Notes: generated from the sequence alone by a model not told the origin. A stretch of 10,792 nucleotides of DNA from CAYJXA01 sp964404595 (GCA_964404595.1 CAYOKQ010000053.1:1-10792), one strand, 5' to 3'; positions 1 to 5,946 are shown, counted from the first letter of the stretch. Program-made: numbers and translations.

Positions 1-48
1 ATTATTTATAAATCTTTCTAAAATAACTACTTAGAAGTAATTCATAAA

Positions 49-348
49 TTACTCCCCGCACACCACCTGTGCATGAGGCACGTTCTGCACCCACAGGATC
101 TTATCGGAATGCACCAAATCCAACTCAATGGCAACTGCAAGGGTGTGCTTGCCGGTAAGATGCAAATGTCTTGCTTTTGGAATTAATTTCTTCAGCTCTT
201 CCTTGGTTTTCTGCTCTCCGTGGTAAAATTTTGCACTTAAATCCAGTTGCCTTTTTCCTTCCTCAAATCTTTTTCCCAGAATATCTTCATCTGTGATTAC
301 TAATAACAGCCCGTGAGTGCTGTGTTTTTCCGCCACAATAAATTGCAT
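49..348 (-). CDS. DUF424 family protein
   Basis: A 99-residue protein that I recognise as DUF424, a small archaeal family of uncertain function. Family-like features are the early segment LLLVITDEDILGKRFEEGKR, the FYHGE motif near residues 41-45, a middle helix with LHLTGKHTLAVAIELDLV, and the C-terminal VPHAQVV near residues 90-96. There is no signal peptide or membrane segment, so it should be cytosolic. It lies 37 bases downstream of the aIF2-beta gene on the same strand, and I recall this pairing from other archaea, which suggests a link to translation. A GGAG motif lies 7 bases before the ATG and supports this start. Length is close to the family norm. Confidence in the family is high; the biochemical role is unknown. 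Confidence 0.88.
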   Translation of the reverse strand: MQFIVAEKHSTHGLLLVITDEDILGKRFEEGKRQLDLSAKFYHGEQKTKEELKKLIPKARHLHLTGKHTLAVAIELDLVHSDKILWVQNVPHAQVVCGE

Positions 349-355
349 ATATTAA

Positions 356-359
356 CTCC
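356..359 (-). promoter_or_regulatory. Shine-Dalgarno site for the DUF424 gene
   Basis: The minus strand reads GGAGTTAATATATG, placing GGAG 7 bases before the start codon at 348. This fits the second gene of a transcript whose first gene (aIF2-beta) appears to be leaderless. Confidence 0.6.
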
Positions 360-385
360 GCCTAGTTTGGGGTCTTTCAAATGAT

Positions 386-793
386 CTAGATTTTTTTCAC
401 CGGCTTTTTAGCTCCGCAGGCCAAACAGCGAAGATACATAATTTCTTTTTCTTCCACCAGTTTAGTATCCGGCTTATTACATTCAGAGCAGTAAACAAAT
501 TCACTGGCATATTTCTTTATTTTTTTATTGATGGCAGACGCCGCAATTTTGGTCCCAAAGATGGTTCTTTCTGCCATAAATTTTCCCGGAGCAGCCAGCT
601 CTCGCAGCAAGTATTTCAATAAATGGTTCTCGTCCCGGCCCAGGTCCTTGGCTATTTTCTTAAGATTAATAATAACTGTTTTATTGCCCTCGATGTGGCC
701 CACCACTTTGTCTATAGTAAAGCGTTCTCCTCCAGATACAGTCTCCGGCAATTCTTGTTCTGCCTTGTGCAGCAGCGCTTCGTAGGCATCCAT
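386..793 (-). CDS. eif2b: translation initiation factor aIF2 subunit beta
   Basis: This is the beta subunit of the archaeal aIF2 heterotrimer, which carries initiator Met-tRNA to the small ribosomal subunit. The 135-residue protein has the family N-terminus (MDAYEALLHKAEQELPE), the core alpha-beta domain with EGNKTVI and a HLLKYLLRELAAPG helix, and a C-terminal zinc ribbon with two Cys pairs, CSEC (102/105) and CLAC (123/126). The frame stays open to a GTG at 811, but a TATA box at 816-823 would then almost touch the start codon. The ATG at 793 lies about 27 bases from that TATA box, which fits a leaderless mRNA, and gives the usual family N-terminus. DUF424 follows on the same strand. Family assignment is firm; the start is inferred from promoter spacing and homology. 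Confidence 0.95.
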   Translation of the reverse strand: MDAYEALLHKAEQELPETVSGGERFTIDKVVGHIEGNKTVIINLKKIAKDLGRDENHLLKYLLRELAAPGKFMAERTIFGTKIAASAINKKIKKYASEFVYCSECNKPDTKLVEEKEIMYLRCLACGAKKPVKKI

Positions 794-815
794 GCGAAGG
801 TTGAGATGCACCCAT

Positions 816-823
816 TTTATAAA
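816..823 (-). promoter_or_regulatory. TATA box of the aIF2-beta - DUF424 transcript
   Basis: TTTATAAA (self-complementary) is centred about 27 bases upstream of the ATG at 793. Archaeal transcription starts about 25 bases downstream of TATA, so the mRNA should begin at or near that ATG. This rules against the upstream GTG at 811. Confidence 0.65.
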
Positions 824-836
824 GGTTTACATAACG

Positions 837-845
837 TTTATATAT
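837..845 (+). promoter_or_regulatory. TATA box of the small membrane-protein gene
   Basis: TTTATATAT on the plus strand predicts a start site near 866. That gives a leader of about 18 bases holding GAGGTG at 871-876, 7 bases before the ATG at 884. It is divergent from the aIF2-beta TATA box only about 20 bases away, so the two promoters must compete for or share space. Confidence 0.6.
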
Positions 846-883
846 CTCCGGAGTTTCCATGTTTCCAAAAGAGGTGTTATATC

Positions 884-1075
884 ATGCCCGGACTAGAATT
901 AGCGGAAGTCATTCTTGCAGTTATTATTGGAACTTTGGCAGCAATAGTGTATTCCATGCGAGTGTTAATATTGCTGGAGCGGCGAGTTGCCTCCATGGAA
1001 GCTAACATCCAGAAAATGACTAACAAAGTGCTCAAAGAAGAATCGGCAATAGTCAAAGCAATTAAAAAGAGATAA
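884..1075 (+). CDS. small single-span membrane protein with basic coiled-coil tail
   Basis: A 63-residue protein I cannot assign to a named family. Residues about 5-30 (LELAEVILAVIIGTLAAIVY) form one predicted transmembrane helix, followed by a charged helix LERRVASMEANIQKMTNKVL likely to form a coiled coil and ending in KAIKKR. The positive residues after the helix suggest an outside-N, cytosolic-C topology. The start is chosen because GAGGTG stands 7 bases upstream and a TATA box at 837-845 precedes it. The frame extends further upstream, but that part overlaps aIF2-beta on the other strand and precedes the promoter. It converges with TFE, leaving only 3 bases between the stop codons. It could be a scaffold or membrane-tethering peptide; this is speculation. 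Confidence 0.72.
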   Translation: MPGLELAEVILAVIIGTLAAIVYSMRVLILLERRVASMEANIQKMTNKVLKEESAIVKAIKKR

Positions 1076-1078
1076 CGG

Positions 1079-1684
1079 TTATTTTTTCTTTTTCTTCACT
1101 TGTTTTTTGATTTTCACTTTTTTGCGTACTTCTTTTTTACGTTCTTTTGCCTTGGCTCTGGTGGCCTTTTTCTCTTCTTGGTCCTGGGCTAATTCTTGCT
1201 GCAATTCCTGAACTTTTTTTCTCAAGATGACTTTCTTTTCTTCGGTGCTGTCTTGAGAGGTGAGCTGTCCACATTCTGGGCAATGAAATTCAAATTCCGT
1301 GGCTTGATCAAAGTTAAGACGCACGCAGTTGCCCGGGCACACAAAAAATAATTCTTTTTCTTCTGATTCTAATTGCTCAGTTAGTCGCTGGAGCTGGTCC
1401 TTTTTCTTCTTAAAATAAGAAAATTTGACATGATCTGGTATGATGGTCCAGTAATAAATATACCACCCTTTTTGCTTGTCCTTTTTACGAATGAAGCCAA
1501 CTATATTGTGGTTATAGAGCGTATAGAGCATCCGACGCACCAGCTTGATGTCTTTTTTGGTTTTTGTGGCCATATCAAATTCAGACACGTTTTCTTTGCC
1601 ATACAGGTAGCGGATAAGCGGCAATCCTTCTGGCCCGATAAGATCTACGAGAATTTCTTCAATCTTTTTCTGGGTAAGTCTCAT
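1079..1684 (-). CDS. tfe: transcription initiation factor TFE (TFIIE-alpha homologue)
   Basis: This is the archaeal counterpart of the TFIIE alpha subunit, which helps TBP, TFB and RNA polymerase open promoters. Residues 1-90 form the winged-helix domain, with the family-typical VRRMLYTLYNHNIVGFIRKKD and the WYIYYWTI strand. A helical linker (95-112) leads to a zinc ribbon with Cys116, Cys120, Cys135 and Cys138. The first pair is spaced Cx3C (CPGNC) rather than the more usual Cx2C. After residue 148 a coiled-coil helix passes into a strongly Lys/Arg-rich tail ending in KKQVKKKKK. At 201 residues it is somewhat longer than many TFE proteins because of this tail. A TATA box at 1711-1716 fits a leaderless mRNA starting at 1684. 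Assignment is firm; the role of the basic tail, possibly nucleic-acid contact, is inference. Confidence 0.93.
   Translation of the reverse strand: MRLTQKKIEEILVDLIGPEGLPLIRYLYGKENVSEFDMATKTKKDIKLVRRMLYTLYNHNIVGFIRKKDKQKGWYIYYWTIIPDHVKFSYFKKKKDQLQRLTEQLESEEKELFFVCPGNCVRLNFDQATEFEFHCPECGQLTSQDSTEEKKVILRKKVQELQQELAQDQEEKKATRAKAKERKKEVRKKVKIKKQVKKKKK
1082..1136 (+). terminator. T-rich termination tract inside the 3' end of tfe
   Basis: Immediately after the stop at 1075 the plus strand carries successive T runs of 5-7 bases (1082-1087, 1089-1093, 1102-1107 and further). Archaeal RNA polymerase terminates on such tracts without a hairpin. The Ts are the complement of AAA/AAG lysine codons in the TFE tail, so the same bases serve both genes. 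Confidence 0.45.
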
Positions 1685-1710
1685 GGCACTACTTTCTGGG
1701 CATAATCGCT

Positions 1711-1716
1711 TTTAAA
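1711..1716 (-). promoter_or_regulatory. TATA box of tfe
   Basis: The minus strand reads CCGAAAGGTTTAAAAGCG, a purine-rich BRE-like stretch followed by TTTAAAAG, centred about 29 bases from the tfe ATG. This fits a leaderless transcript. An inverted repeat at 1714-1732 overlaps the BRE side. Confidence 0.6.
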
Positions 1717-1732
1717 CCTTTCGGTAAGGTTT
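1714..1732. repeat. 7-bp inverted repeat over the tfe promoter
   Basis: AAACCTT and AAGGTTT are perfect complements separated by TCGGT. The repeat covers the upstream half of the TATA box and the BRE region of tfe. It could be an operator; on the plus strand it is followed by more Ts and could instead be a hairpin terminator, though no plus-strand gene ends just before it. Confidence 0.35.
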
Positions 1733-1804
1733 TTTGGTTCCCAAATTATCATTTTTTTAATCCAAGCTTCGCTGCTGACTGGAGGAAAAGGATAAACAAA
1801 ATGA

Positions 1805-1812
1805 TTTATATA
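1805..1812 (+). promoter_or_regulatory. TATA box of hjc
   Basis: TTTATATA lies about 37 bases before the hjc ATG, predicting a start near 1834 and a very short AT-rich leader without a Shine-Dalgarno motif. The GGAGG at 1781-1785 lies upstream of this predicted start site and so would not be in the mRNA. Confidence 0.55.
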
Positions 1813-1845
1813 GTTTCGATTGAAAGAAGTGTTTAAAATAAAAAA

Positions 1846-2286
1846 ATGAAAGATAAAAAGGCCAAGGGAACTAAAGGAGAGAGGGAGTTAATAAAGATAT
1901 TCAACGAGACAGAATTTTGGTGTGCAATTCGCGCAGCTGGATCCGGCAGTTCACGTTATCCTTCACCAGATATCGTTGCAGCCAATGCCATTAGAAGATT
2001 GGCCATTGAATGTAAAGTAACCAAAGACAAAAAAAAATATTTTCAAAGAGAAGAAATCGAACAATTGAGGACATTTTCAAAACTATTTGGTGCAGAGGGT
2101 TGGATTGGGATCAAATTCGCACGTGAACCTTGGTACTTCTTTCTCATTGAAGACCTGGAAAGTACCGGAACCCTGTGGGTAGCTTCTACAGAATTAGCCA
2201 AAAGAAGGGGTCTGACAATAAAAGAATTGATGGGGATAGAAAAAAAACAACAAGAAAACCTTTCTGAAGAAAAGACCATTATTTAA
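1846..2286 (+). CDS. hjc: Holliday junction resolvase Hjc
   Basis: This is an archaeal structure-specific endonuclease that cuts four-way DNA junctions during recombination and fork repair. The 146-residue protein shows all the nuclease-fold motifs of Hjc: KGERE (catalytic Glu12), RAAGSGSS (Ser33 region), PDIVAAN (Asp42), and IECKV (Glu55 and Lys57), then YFQREEIEQLRTFSKLFGAE and the WIGIKF strand. The C-terminal extension after about residue 125 is charged. Length is slightly above the roughly 120-145 residues typical of the family. It has its own promoter and converges on the DUF2203 gene, with 32 bases between stops. All metal-binding residues are present, so it should be active. The alternative of a Hje-type paralogue cannot be excluded by eye. 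Confidence 0.94.
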   Translation: MKDKKAKGTKGERELIKIFNETEFWCAIRAAGSGSSRYPSPDIVAANAIRRLAIECKVTKDKKKYFQREEIEQLRTFSKLFGAEGWIGIKFAREPWYFFLIEDLESTGTLWVASTELAKRRGLTIKELMGIEKKQQENLSEEKTII

Positions 2287-2318
2287 GCTCTTTTGAGATC
2301 TTTAATAACCAGCTCTTC

Positions 2319-2723
2319 TTATCGTTCCAAGTCTTCTTCGACATATATCGGCTTTCTCTCTTCGTACCCTTCTCCCACATCGTGCCAAAATCTTACTTTG
2401 TGTTCTCCTTCTTTCCAGCACAGGAACACTTCTTCGCCATTATGCTGGTGCACAAAATCAACCAGCCCTTCCTCCACATCTTTCACCAGGCAGCCCAGGC
2501 TTTCCAGCTCTTCCAGTATTTTATAGAACTCATGCTGCAGGCGAAAATATTCTTTCTCGATCTTGAGATTGTAATGGTAATCAATTACAAAGTCATTAAA
2601 TTCCACTTCTATATCTTCGAGTAGGTCAATTGCCTCCTGCAGCACTCTCAACTTATCGATCTTTTTTTGAATTAAAGGAAGCAGGTACTGGGCATGTTCA
2701 ACGGTCAGATATTTTTTAGGCAT
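2319..2723 (-). CDS. DUF2203 family protein
   Basis: A 134-residue protein recognised as DUF2203. It opens with KYLTVEHAQYLLPLIQKKID, continues with a long helical, probably coiled-coil, segment (about residues 15-75), and ends with the family signature: LGCLVKDVEEGLVDFVHQHNGEEVFLCWK followed by VRFWHDVGEGYEERKPI. The family occurs in bacteria and archaea and its function is unknown; nothing here suggests an enzyme active site. It is likely cytosolic. A TATA box at 2746-2753 lies about 27 bases upstream of the ATG, consistent with leaderless transcription. The gene stands alone on its strand between convergent hjc and a divergent membrane-protein pair. Confidence 0.85.
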   Translation of the reverse strand: MPKKYLTVEHAQYLLPLIQKKIDKLRVLQEAIDLLEDIEVEFNDFVIDYHYNLKIEKEYFRLQHEFYKILEELESLGCLVKDVEEGLVDFVHQHNGEEVFLCWKEGEHKVRFWHDVGEGYEERKPIYVEEDLER

Positions 2724-2745
2724 TTTATTGATAGAATAAAAGAAG

Positions 2746-2753
2746 TTATTAAA
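2746..2753 (-). promoter_or_regulatory. TATA box between DUF2203 and the small membrane genes
   Basis: On the minus strand ATTTAATAA, preceded by purine-rich CAAAAG, lies about 27 bases before the DUF2203 ATG at 2723. Read on the plus strand, TTATTAAA would start transcription near 2776, just before the membrane-protein gene, so one AT element may serve both directions. Confidence 0.5.
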
Positions 2754-2803
2754 TCTTTTGCCGCATTGTTCAAGATTTGGAAAAGGGCATTCTGCCCAAA
2801 GAT

Positions 2804-3055
2804 ATGAAGTTTTTCGGTATGGTCATCTATGATGGAAAAGCTTTTAAATTTAAGAAGAATATACTGCATATGGTCAATAAAAAAGCGAAAGCTGATGTTA
2901 TTATCTTAAGTTTGGATGTAGTGGGTTTTGCCTTGATATTTTTAGGAGCAGGACTTATCCGTCTCGCTCGGGATGAAATCATTTCTATTCTCGGCGGATT
3001 CGTCTTGGCTGGCGGAGTGGTACTTTTGAGCATCACGAGGTTGATTCACAAATGA
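2804..3055 (+). CDS. small two-helix membrane protein
   Basis: An 83-residue protein I cannot assign. After a basic N-terminal stretch (KAFKFKKN, KKAKAD) come two hydrophobic segments, roughly VIILSLDVVGFALIFLGAGL and ISILGGFVLAGGVVLLSITR, joined by a short charged loop; a two-span membrane protein is expected. The start is uncertain. The ATG at 2804 is used; a TTG at 2777 would add nine residues and coincides with the predicted transcription start, and the ATG at 2819 is also possible. None has a Shine-Dalgarno motif. A small hairpin, GGGCA/TGCCC at 2785-2797, sits just before 2804. The stop codon overlaps the start of the next gene (ATGA), so the pair should be co-translated. Confidence 0.65.
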   Translation: MKFFGMVIYDGKAFKFKKNILHMVNKKAKADVIILSLDVVGFALIFLGAGLIRLARDEIISILGGFVLAGGVVLLSITRLIHK

Positions 3056-3186
3056 TGGACACGCAACTGATTTCAATTTTAGCAGTTTTAGTAGAATCAG
3101 TAGGGATTCTTCTGGCAGAAAAGCGTACGGCAATCCTTCTTGGAATGGTTACTCTCCTCACTATTATTATCTTTTTTATGACGTGA
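3052..3186 (+). CDS. 44-residue hydrophobic protein coupled to the upstream gene
   Basis: The frame starts with ATGATG, overlapping the TGA of the preceding gene, and ends at TGA 3184-3186. The 44-residue product has two hydrophobic stretches, LISILAVLVESVGILLA and AILLGMVTLLTIIIFFM, separated by the charged turn EKRT. It would be a two-span membrane peptide, or a hairpin. No family is recognised. Evidence that it is a gene is the ATGA overlap, the clean hydrophobic pattern with a charged turn, and a T-rich stretch downstream; there is no homology evidence available from the sequence alone. It probably partners the two-helix protein encoded before it. Confidence 0.55.
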   Translation: MMDTQLISILAVLVESVGILLAEKRTAILLGMVTLLTIIIFFMT

Positions 3187-3200
3187 AAGCCTAAAAATAA

Positions 3201-3213
3201 TTTTCTTCTTATT
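3201..3213 (+). terminator. T-rich tract after the small membrane-protein pair
   Basis: TTTTCTTCTTATT follows the stop at 3186 in the 57-base gap before the convergent RNase Z stop. It fits a weak archaeal oligo-T terminator; no hairpin is evident. Confidence 0.3.
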
Positions 3214-3243
3214 TATACAACTTGGGATTCTGATGATTTTGGG

Positions 3244-4137
3244 TTAAACCTGCACTTTCATAAAATCTTCGGCAACAATGCTGTTGGGAAAATAAGTCTT
3301 AGCTTCCTCCAATGTTTCCGTCGGACTTTTATATCGCTGGCTCAGATGTGTAATTACCAATTTTTTAGCGTTATTCTCTGATGCAATCAAAGCCGCCTGT
3401 TTGACCGTCAAGTGCATAAATTTTTCTGTTTTCTCCTTTATGTCATCCAGGTGGGTGCCTTCAGAAATTAAGAGATCGGCATTTTTCGCGAGAGCATCAG
3501 CTCCTTCGCAAGGCACAGTATCGGCGATATAACTCACTTTTTTTCCCAAGACCATATAGCTTATATCATCGGCTTTCACATTTTTCCCGTTGACAATTAT
3601 ATCTTTCCCCTGCTGTATTTTCCCTAAAATCGGCCCTTCCACCACGCCGTATTTTTTTGCTTTTGTCACGTCAATTTTTCGCCGATCTTTTTCTATGAAA
3701 CTAAACCCGAGGCAAGGGGTTGAATGTTTGAGCGGCTGCGCTTCGATTATAAAATCTTCCGTCTCAATGAATTTCCCTTTCTTGATCTCATGAACTTCAT
3801 GCTCGATAACATCCTTGCTGGCGAAGAAAGTAAACATATTTTCAAGATATTTTTTCGTTCCCGCCGGTCCGTAAATGAGTAACTTCTTCTCTGCTTTATC
3901 TGCGCCCATCGTGCTCATAAGGCCGGGAATTCCAAATACATGGTCGCCATGCCAGTGGCTAATCAACAAGCGGGTTATCCTGGCGGGCTTGATTCGGGCA
4001 ATGCGCATCTGCCGCTGCGTCCCTTCACCACAATCCATCAAAATGGTTTCGGTTTTGTAGGAGAGAACAAGGGCAGAATGATTCCGCTGTTTTGTCGGCA
4101 CCATGCTCCCGGTCCCCAGAAAGGTTATTTCTATCAT
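3244..4137 (-). CDS. rnz: ribonuclease Z (tRNase Z)
   Basis: This zinc endonuclease removes the 3' trailer from precursor tRNA. The 297-residue protein has the short-form length. It starts MIEITFLGTGSMVPTKQRN, has DCGEGTQRQ (35-43), and the metallo-beta-lactamase metal motif HWHGDH (His61, His63, Asp65, His66). Further metal ligands fit His138 (HSTPCLGFSF), Asp206 (YIADT) and His264 (ITHLSQRY); HLT at 242-244 is also typical. The frame continues upstream to 4167, but the ATG at 4137 overlaps the stop of the HAD gene as ATGA and gives the normal family N-terminus, so 4137 is chosen. Translation is probably coupled to the HAD gene. All catalytic residues are present, so the enzyme should be functional. 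Confidence 0.95.
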   Translation of the reverse strand: MIEITFLGTGSMVPTKQRNHSALVLSYKTETILMDCGEGTQRQMRIARIKPARITRLLISHWHGDHVFGIPGLMSTMGADKAEKKLLIYGPAGTKKYLENMFTFFASKDVIEHEVHEIKKGKFIETEDFIIEAQPLKHSTPCLGFSFIEKDRRKIDVTKAKKYGVVEGPILGKIQQGKDIIVNGKNVKADDISYMVLGKKVSYIADTVPCEGADALAKNADLLISEGTHLDDIKEKTEKFMHLTVKQAALIASENNAKKLVITHLSQRYKSPTETLEEAKTYFPNSIVAEDFMKVQV

Positions 4138-4766
4138 AATCTTCTCACCAATTCCCGTAAGTGGCACACTTTTGGACTAAATTCGCGTTTGTTGCGACGA
4201 TCTACGAGCATCGCTTTAATGCCCACGTTTTGCGCGGCTACAATGTCGCTTTCCATGCTATCACCTATTATCAGGCAATCTTCTTTATGAACATGCAGAT
4301 CATCTATCACTCGACTGAGAAAATTGATATCGTTCTTTAAGATACCCAGTTCAAAAGAGAAGTACATTTTTTCAAAATAAGGGGCTAGCTTAAATTTTTC
4401 CAAAGCTCTGGGAAGGGAGAAGCAGTCTGTATTTGCGATAAGAATCAGCCGGTACTTGGATTGAAGTTGTGCCAAGGCTGGTTCTACATCATCGTATGGT
4501 CTGGAGAGCATCCATGATTTATTCCACAAACCAACTAATTGTTCAATTTTTTCTGGTGAAGGTTCAATCTGAAATTCATTACAGACCGCCTCAAAGGCCT
4601 GTGTTAAAGAGTCAAATCTTGTGGTCATCATTGCCCGTTCCATGCGCACCACATAATCAGAGAAGGGCAGATTGATTGCTAAGATATCTTTTACTTGTTT
4701 GATGGGGCTGTGGATGCCATTTTCTACCAGCGTGCCCCAAAAGTCAAAGAGGATCACATGTGTCAT
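4134..4766 (-). CDS. HAD-superfamily hydrolase-like protein
   Basis: A 210-residue HAD-fold protein. Motif I is FDFWGTL, with nucleophile Asp8 and Trp10 where most phosphatases have the second, acid-base Asp. Motif II is Thr113 in IANTD, motif III Lys144 (GILKND), and motif IV GDSMESD with Asp169 and Asp174. A helical cap lies between about residues 18 and 90. The motif I change resembles haloacid-dehalogenase-type members (DxYGT), so phosphatase activity should not be assumed; the substrate is unknown. Two in-frame ATGs exist. The TATA box at 4791-4798 is 28 bases from the ATG at 4766 but only 22 from that at 4772, so 4766 is preferred. Its stop overlaps the RNase Z start, forming a two-gene operon; a functional link to tRNA processing is only suggested by this. 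Confidence 0.86.
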   Translation of the reverse strand: MTHVILFDFWGTLVENGIHSPIKQVKDILAINLPFSDYVVRMERAMMTTRFDSLTQAFEAVCNEFQIEPSPEKIEQLVGLWNKSWMLSRPYDDVEPALAQLQSKYRLILIANTDCFSLPRALEKFKLAPYFEKMYFSFELGILKNDINFLSRVIDDLHVHKEDCLIIGDSMESDIVAAQNVGIKAMLVDRRNKREFSPKVCHLRELVRRL

Positions 4767-4790
4767 GAACATATATTTTTGAGAGGGAGT

Positions 4791-4798
4791 TTATATAA
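4791..4798 (-). promoter_or_regulatory. TATA box of the HAD - RNase Z operon
   Basis: TTATATAA is centred 28 bases from the ATG at 4766 and 22 from the ATG at 4772. Other leaderless genes in this window show 25-29 bases, which favours the shorter protein. Confidence 0.62.
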
Positions 4799-4821
4799 TT
4801 TTGGGATGAAAATTTATTTTC

Positions 4822-4844
4822 AGACCATTGAATGTTGGTGGTCT
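4822..4844 (-). terminator. possible hairpin terminator of the BtuF-like gene
   Basis: AGACCA and TGGTCT form a 6-bp stem with an 11-base loop that overlaps the stop codon at 4843-4845. It is followed on the minus strand by a second small palindrome, GAAAAT/ATTTTC at 4808-4821, but no long T tract, so termination here is only tentative. Confidence 0.3.
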
Positions 4845-5922
4845 ATCTCTTAAAATTATTTATTTTTTCGATGAGAAACTCCAATCCTTCCACTAGTCTT
4901 GGTCCAGGCCGGTTTAGCAGAGAATCATCAATAACATATACTTTTTTCTTTTTAACGGCATCGATATTTTTCCACCCGGGGCGCTTTAGAACCATTTTGG
5001 TCTTCATTTTGCTTCCAAACCCGCATGGCGACAGAATAATTATTTCCGGATTAAAAGTTTGTATTTGGGGGAGTGTAATTGGTTTACTTCTTTCTCCTTT
5101 TTTGATTAGATAAATTCCCCCTGCCATCGCCACTAGTTCTGGCACCCAATTGCCGCTTGCATGAGGGGGAGCATGCCACTCTTCAACGTAGACGCGTGGC
5201 TTTTTTCCCGGCAACACTTTTTTCTGCAGCAGTTCAATGGCACGCCTCATACGTTCGATTAATTTTTCTGCTTCTTTCTGTTTATAGTTTAATTCCCCAA
5301 TAATTCTGATGCTTTCATACACTTCATCCAGTGTTTTGGGATCAAGATGTACGATATTAATGTTATATCTCTTGGCATCCTGCACCACTTTCTCTTGTAC
5401 AAACGTGGAAGTGAGCACTAGATCCGCATTCAATCTTTTAACCTTAGCCAGATCCACATCGAGCCACCCGCCCACTTTCATTTTTTTCTTCGCATCTGGC
5501 GGATAATCACAAAATCGGGTTGTGGCAATGATATGTTTCCCCAACCCCAAAGCATACAATATTTCAGTATTGCTGGGGGCCAGAGAAATGATCTTTTTTT
5601 CTTGTAGATTTGTGGTTTCTTTCTGATGAATATCCAGGGGATCATCCTGCACATAGTGCAATTTGTACTTTAAGGCAAGATATGCTTTCTCCAGTTCTTT
5701 TCCGAAATAGGCGGCATGTTCCTGGCGGGAAATAAGCCCCATGCTGGTAATCTTGTAGTACAATTCTTCCGGCGTTTTTCCTATAATTAAATACTTCAGT
5801 TTGTGGTTCTGATAGTATCGCACTTTGATGAGTCCTTCTTCTATGAATGGTTTGATAGTAAAAAAGCCCAATGGATCTTCTTTCCAGTAGATGTCTTTGC
5901 GGGAAGCGGCGATAGTTTTCAT
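4843..5922 (-). CDS. cytosolic DUF4346 - BtuF-like (periplasmic-binding-protein fold) fusion
   Basis: A 359-residue two-domain protein. Residues about 10-98 match what I recall of DUF4346 (WKEDPLGFFTI, LISRQEHAAYFGKELEKAYL, KLHYVQDDPL). Residues about 107-355 form a BtuF/TroA-like helical-backbone metal-receptor domain: IISLAPSNTEILYALGLG, the ADLVLTSTF segment, ASGNWVPELVAMAGG, IILSPCGFGSKMK with Cys300, and NRPGPRLVEGLEFL. Related transporter proteins bind cobalamin or iron chelates outside the membrane, but here there is no signal peptide, lipobox or membrane helix and the DUF4346 domain occupies the N-terminus, so it should act in the cytosol. No ABC permease or ATPase gene is nearby. Ligand storage, sensing or delivery is plausible inference. 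A TATA box at 5947-5954 fits a leaderless start at 5922. Confidence 0.85.
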   Translation of the reverse strand: MKTIAASRKDIYWKEDPLGFFTIKPFIEEGLIKVRYYQNHKLKYLIIGKTPEELYYKITSMGLISRQEHAAYFGKELEKAYLALKYKLHYVQDDPLDIHQKETTNLQEKKIISLAPSNTEILYALGLGKHIIATTRFCDYPPDAKKKMKVGGWLDVDLAKVKRLNADLVLTSTFVQEKVVQDAKRYNINIVHLDPKTLDEVYESIRIIGELNYKQKEAEKLIERMRRAIELLQKKVLPGKKPRVYVEEWHAPPHASGNWVPELVAMAGGIYLIKKGERSKPITLPQIQTFNPEIIILSPCGFGSKMKTKMVLKRPGWKNIDAVKKKKVYVIDDSLLNRPGPRLVEGLEFLIEKINNFKR

Positions 5923-5946
5923 TTAATTTAAAGTAGAAGAAAGGGA

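Noticed and set aside
5..13. TTTATAAAT near the window start
   Set aside because: It could be a TATA box for a gene outside the window, but no start codon context is visible to support it.
28..39. TACTTAGAAGTA palindrome downstream of the DUF424 gene
   Set aside because: It has only 5 pairs, a 2-base loop and no T tract on the minus strand, so it is too weak to call a terminator.
623..883. Upstream extension of the small membrane-protein frame
   Set aside because: It overlaps aIF2-beta on the other strand and precedes the TATA box and Shine-Dalgarno that fit the ATG at 884.
1801..1836. 11-codon frame upstream of hjc with GGAGG further upstream
   Set aside because: The TATA box at 1805-1812 would start transcription after this ATG, so it would not be in the hjc mRNA, and the GGAGG is too far from it.
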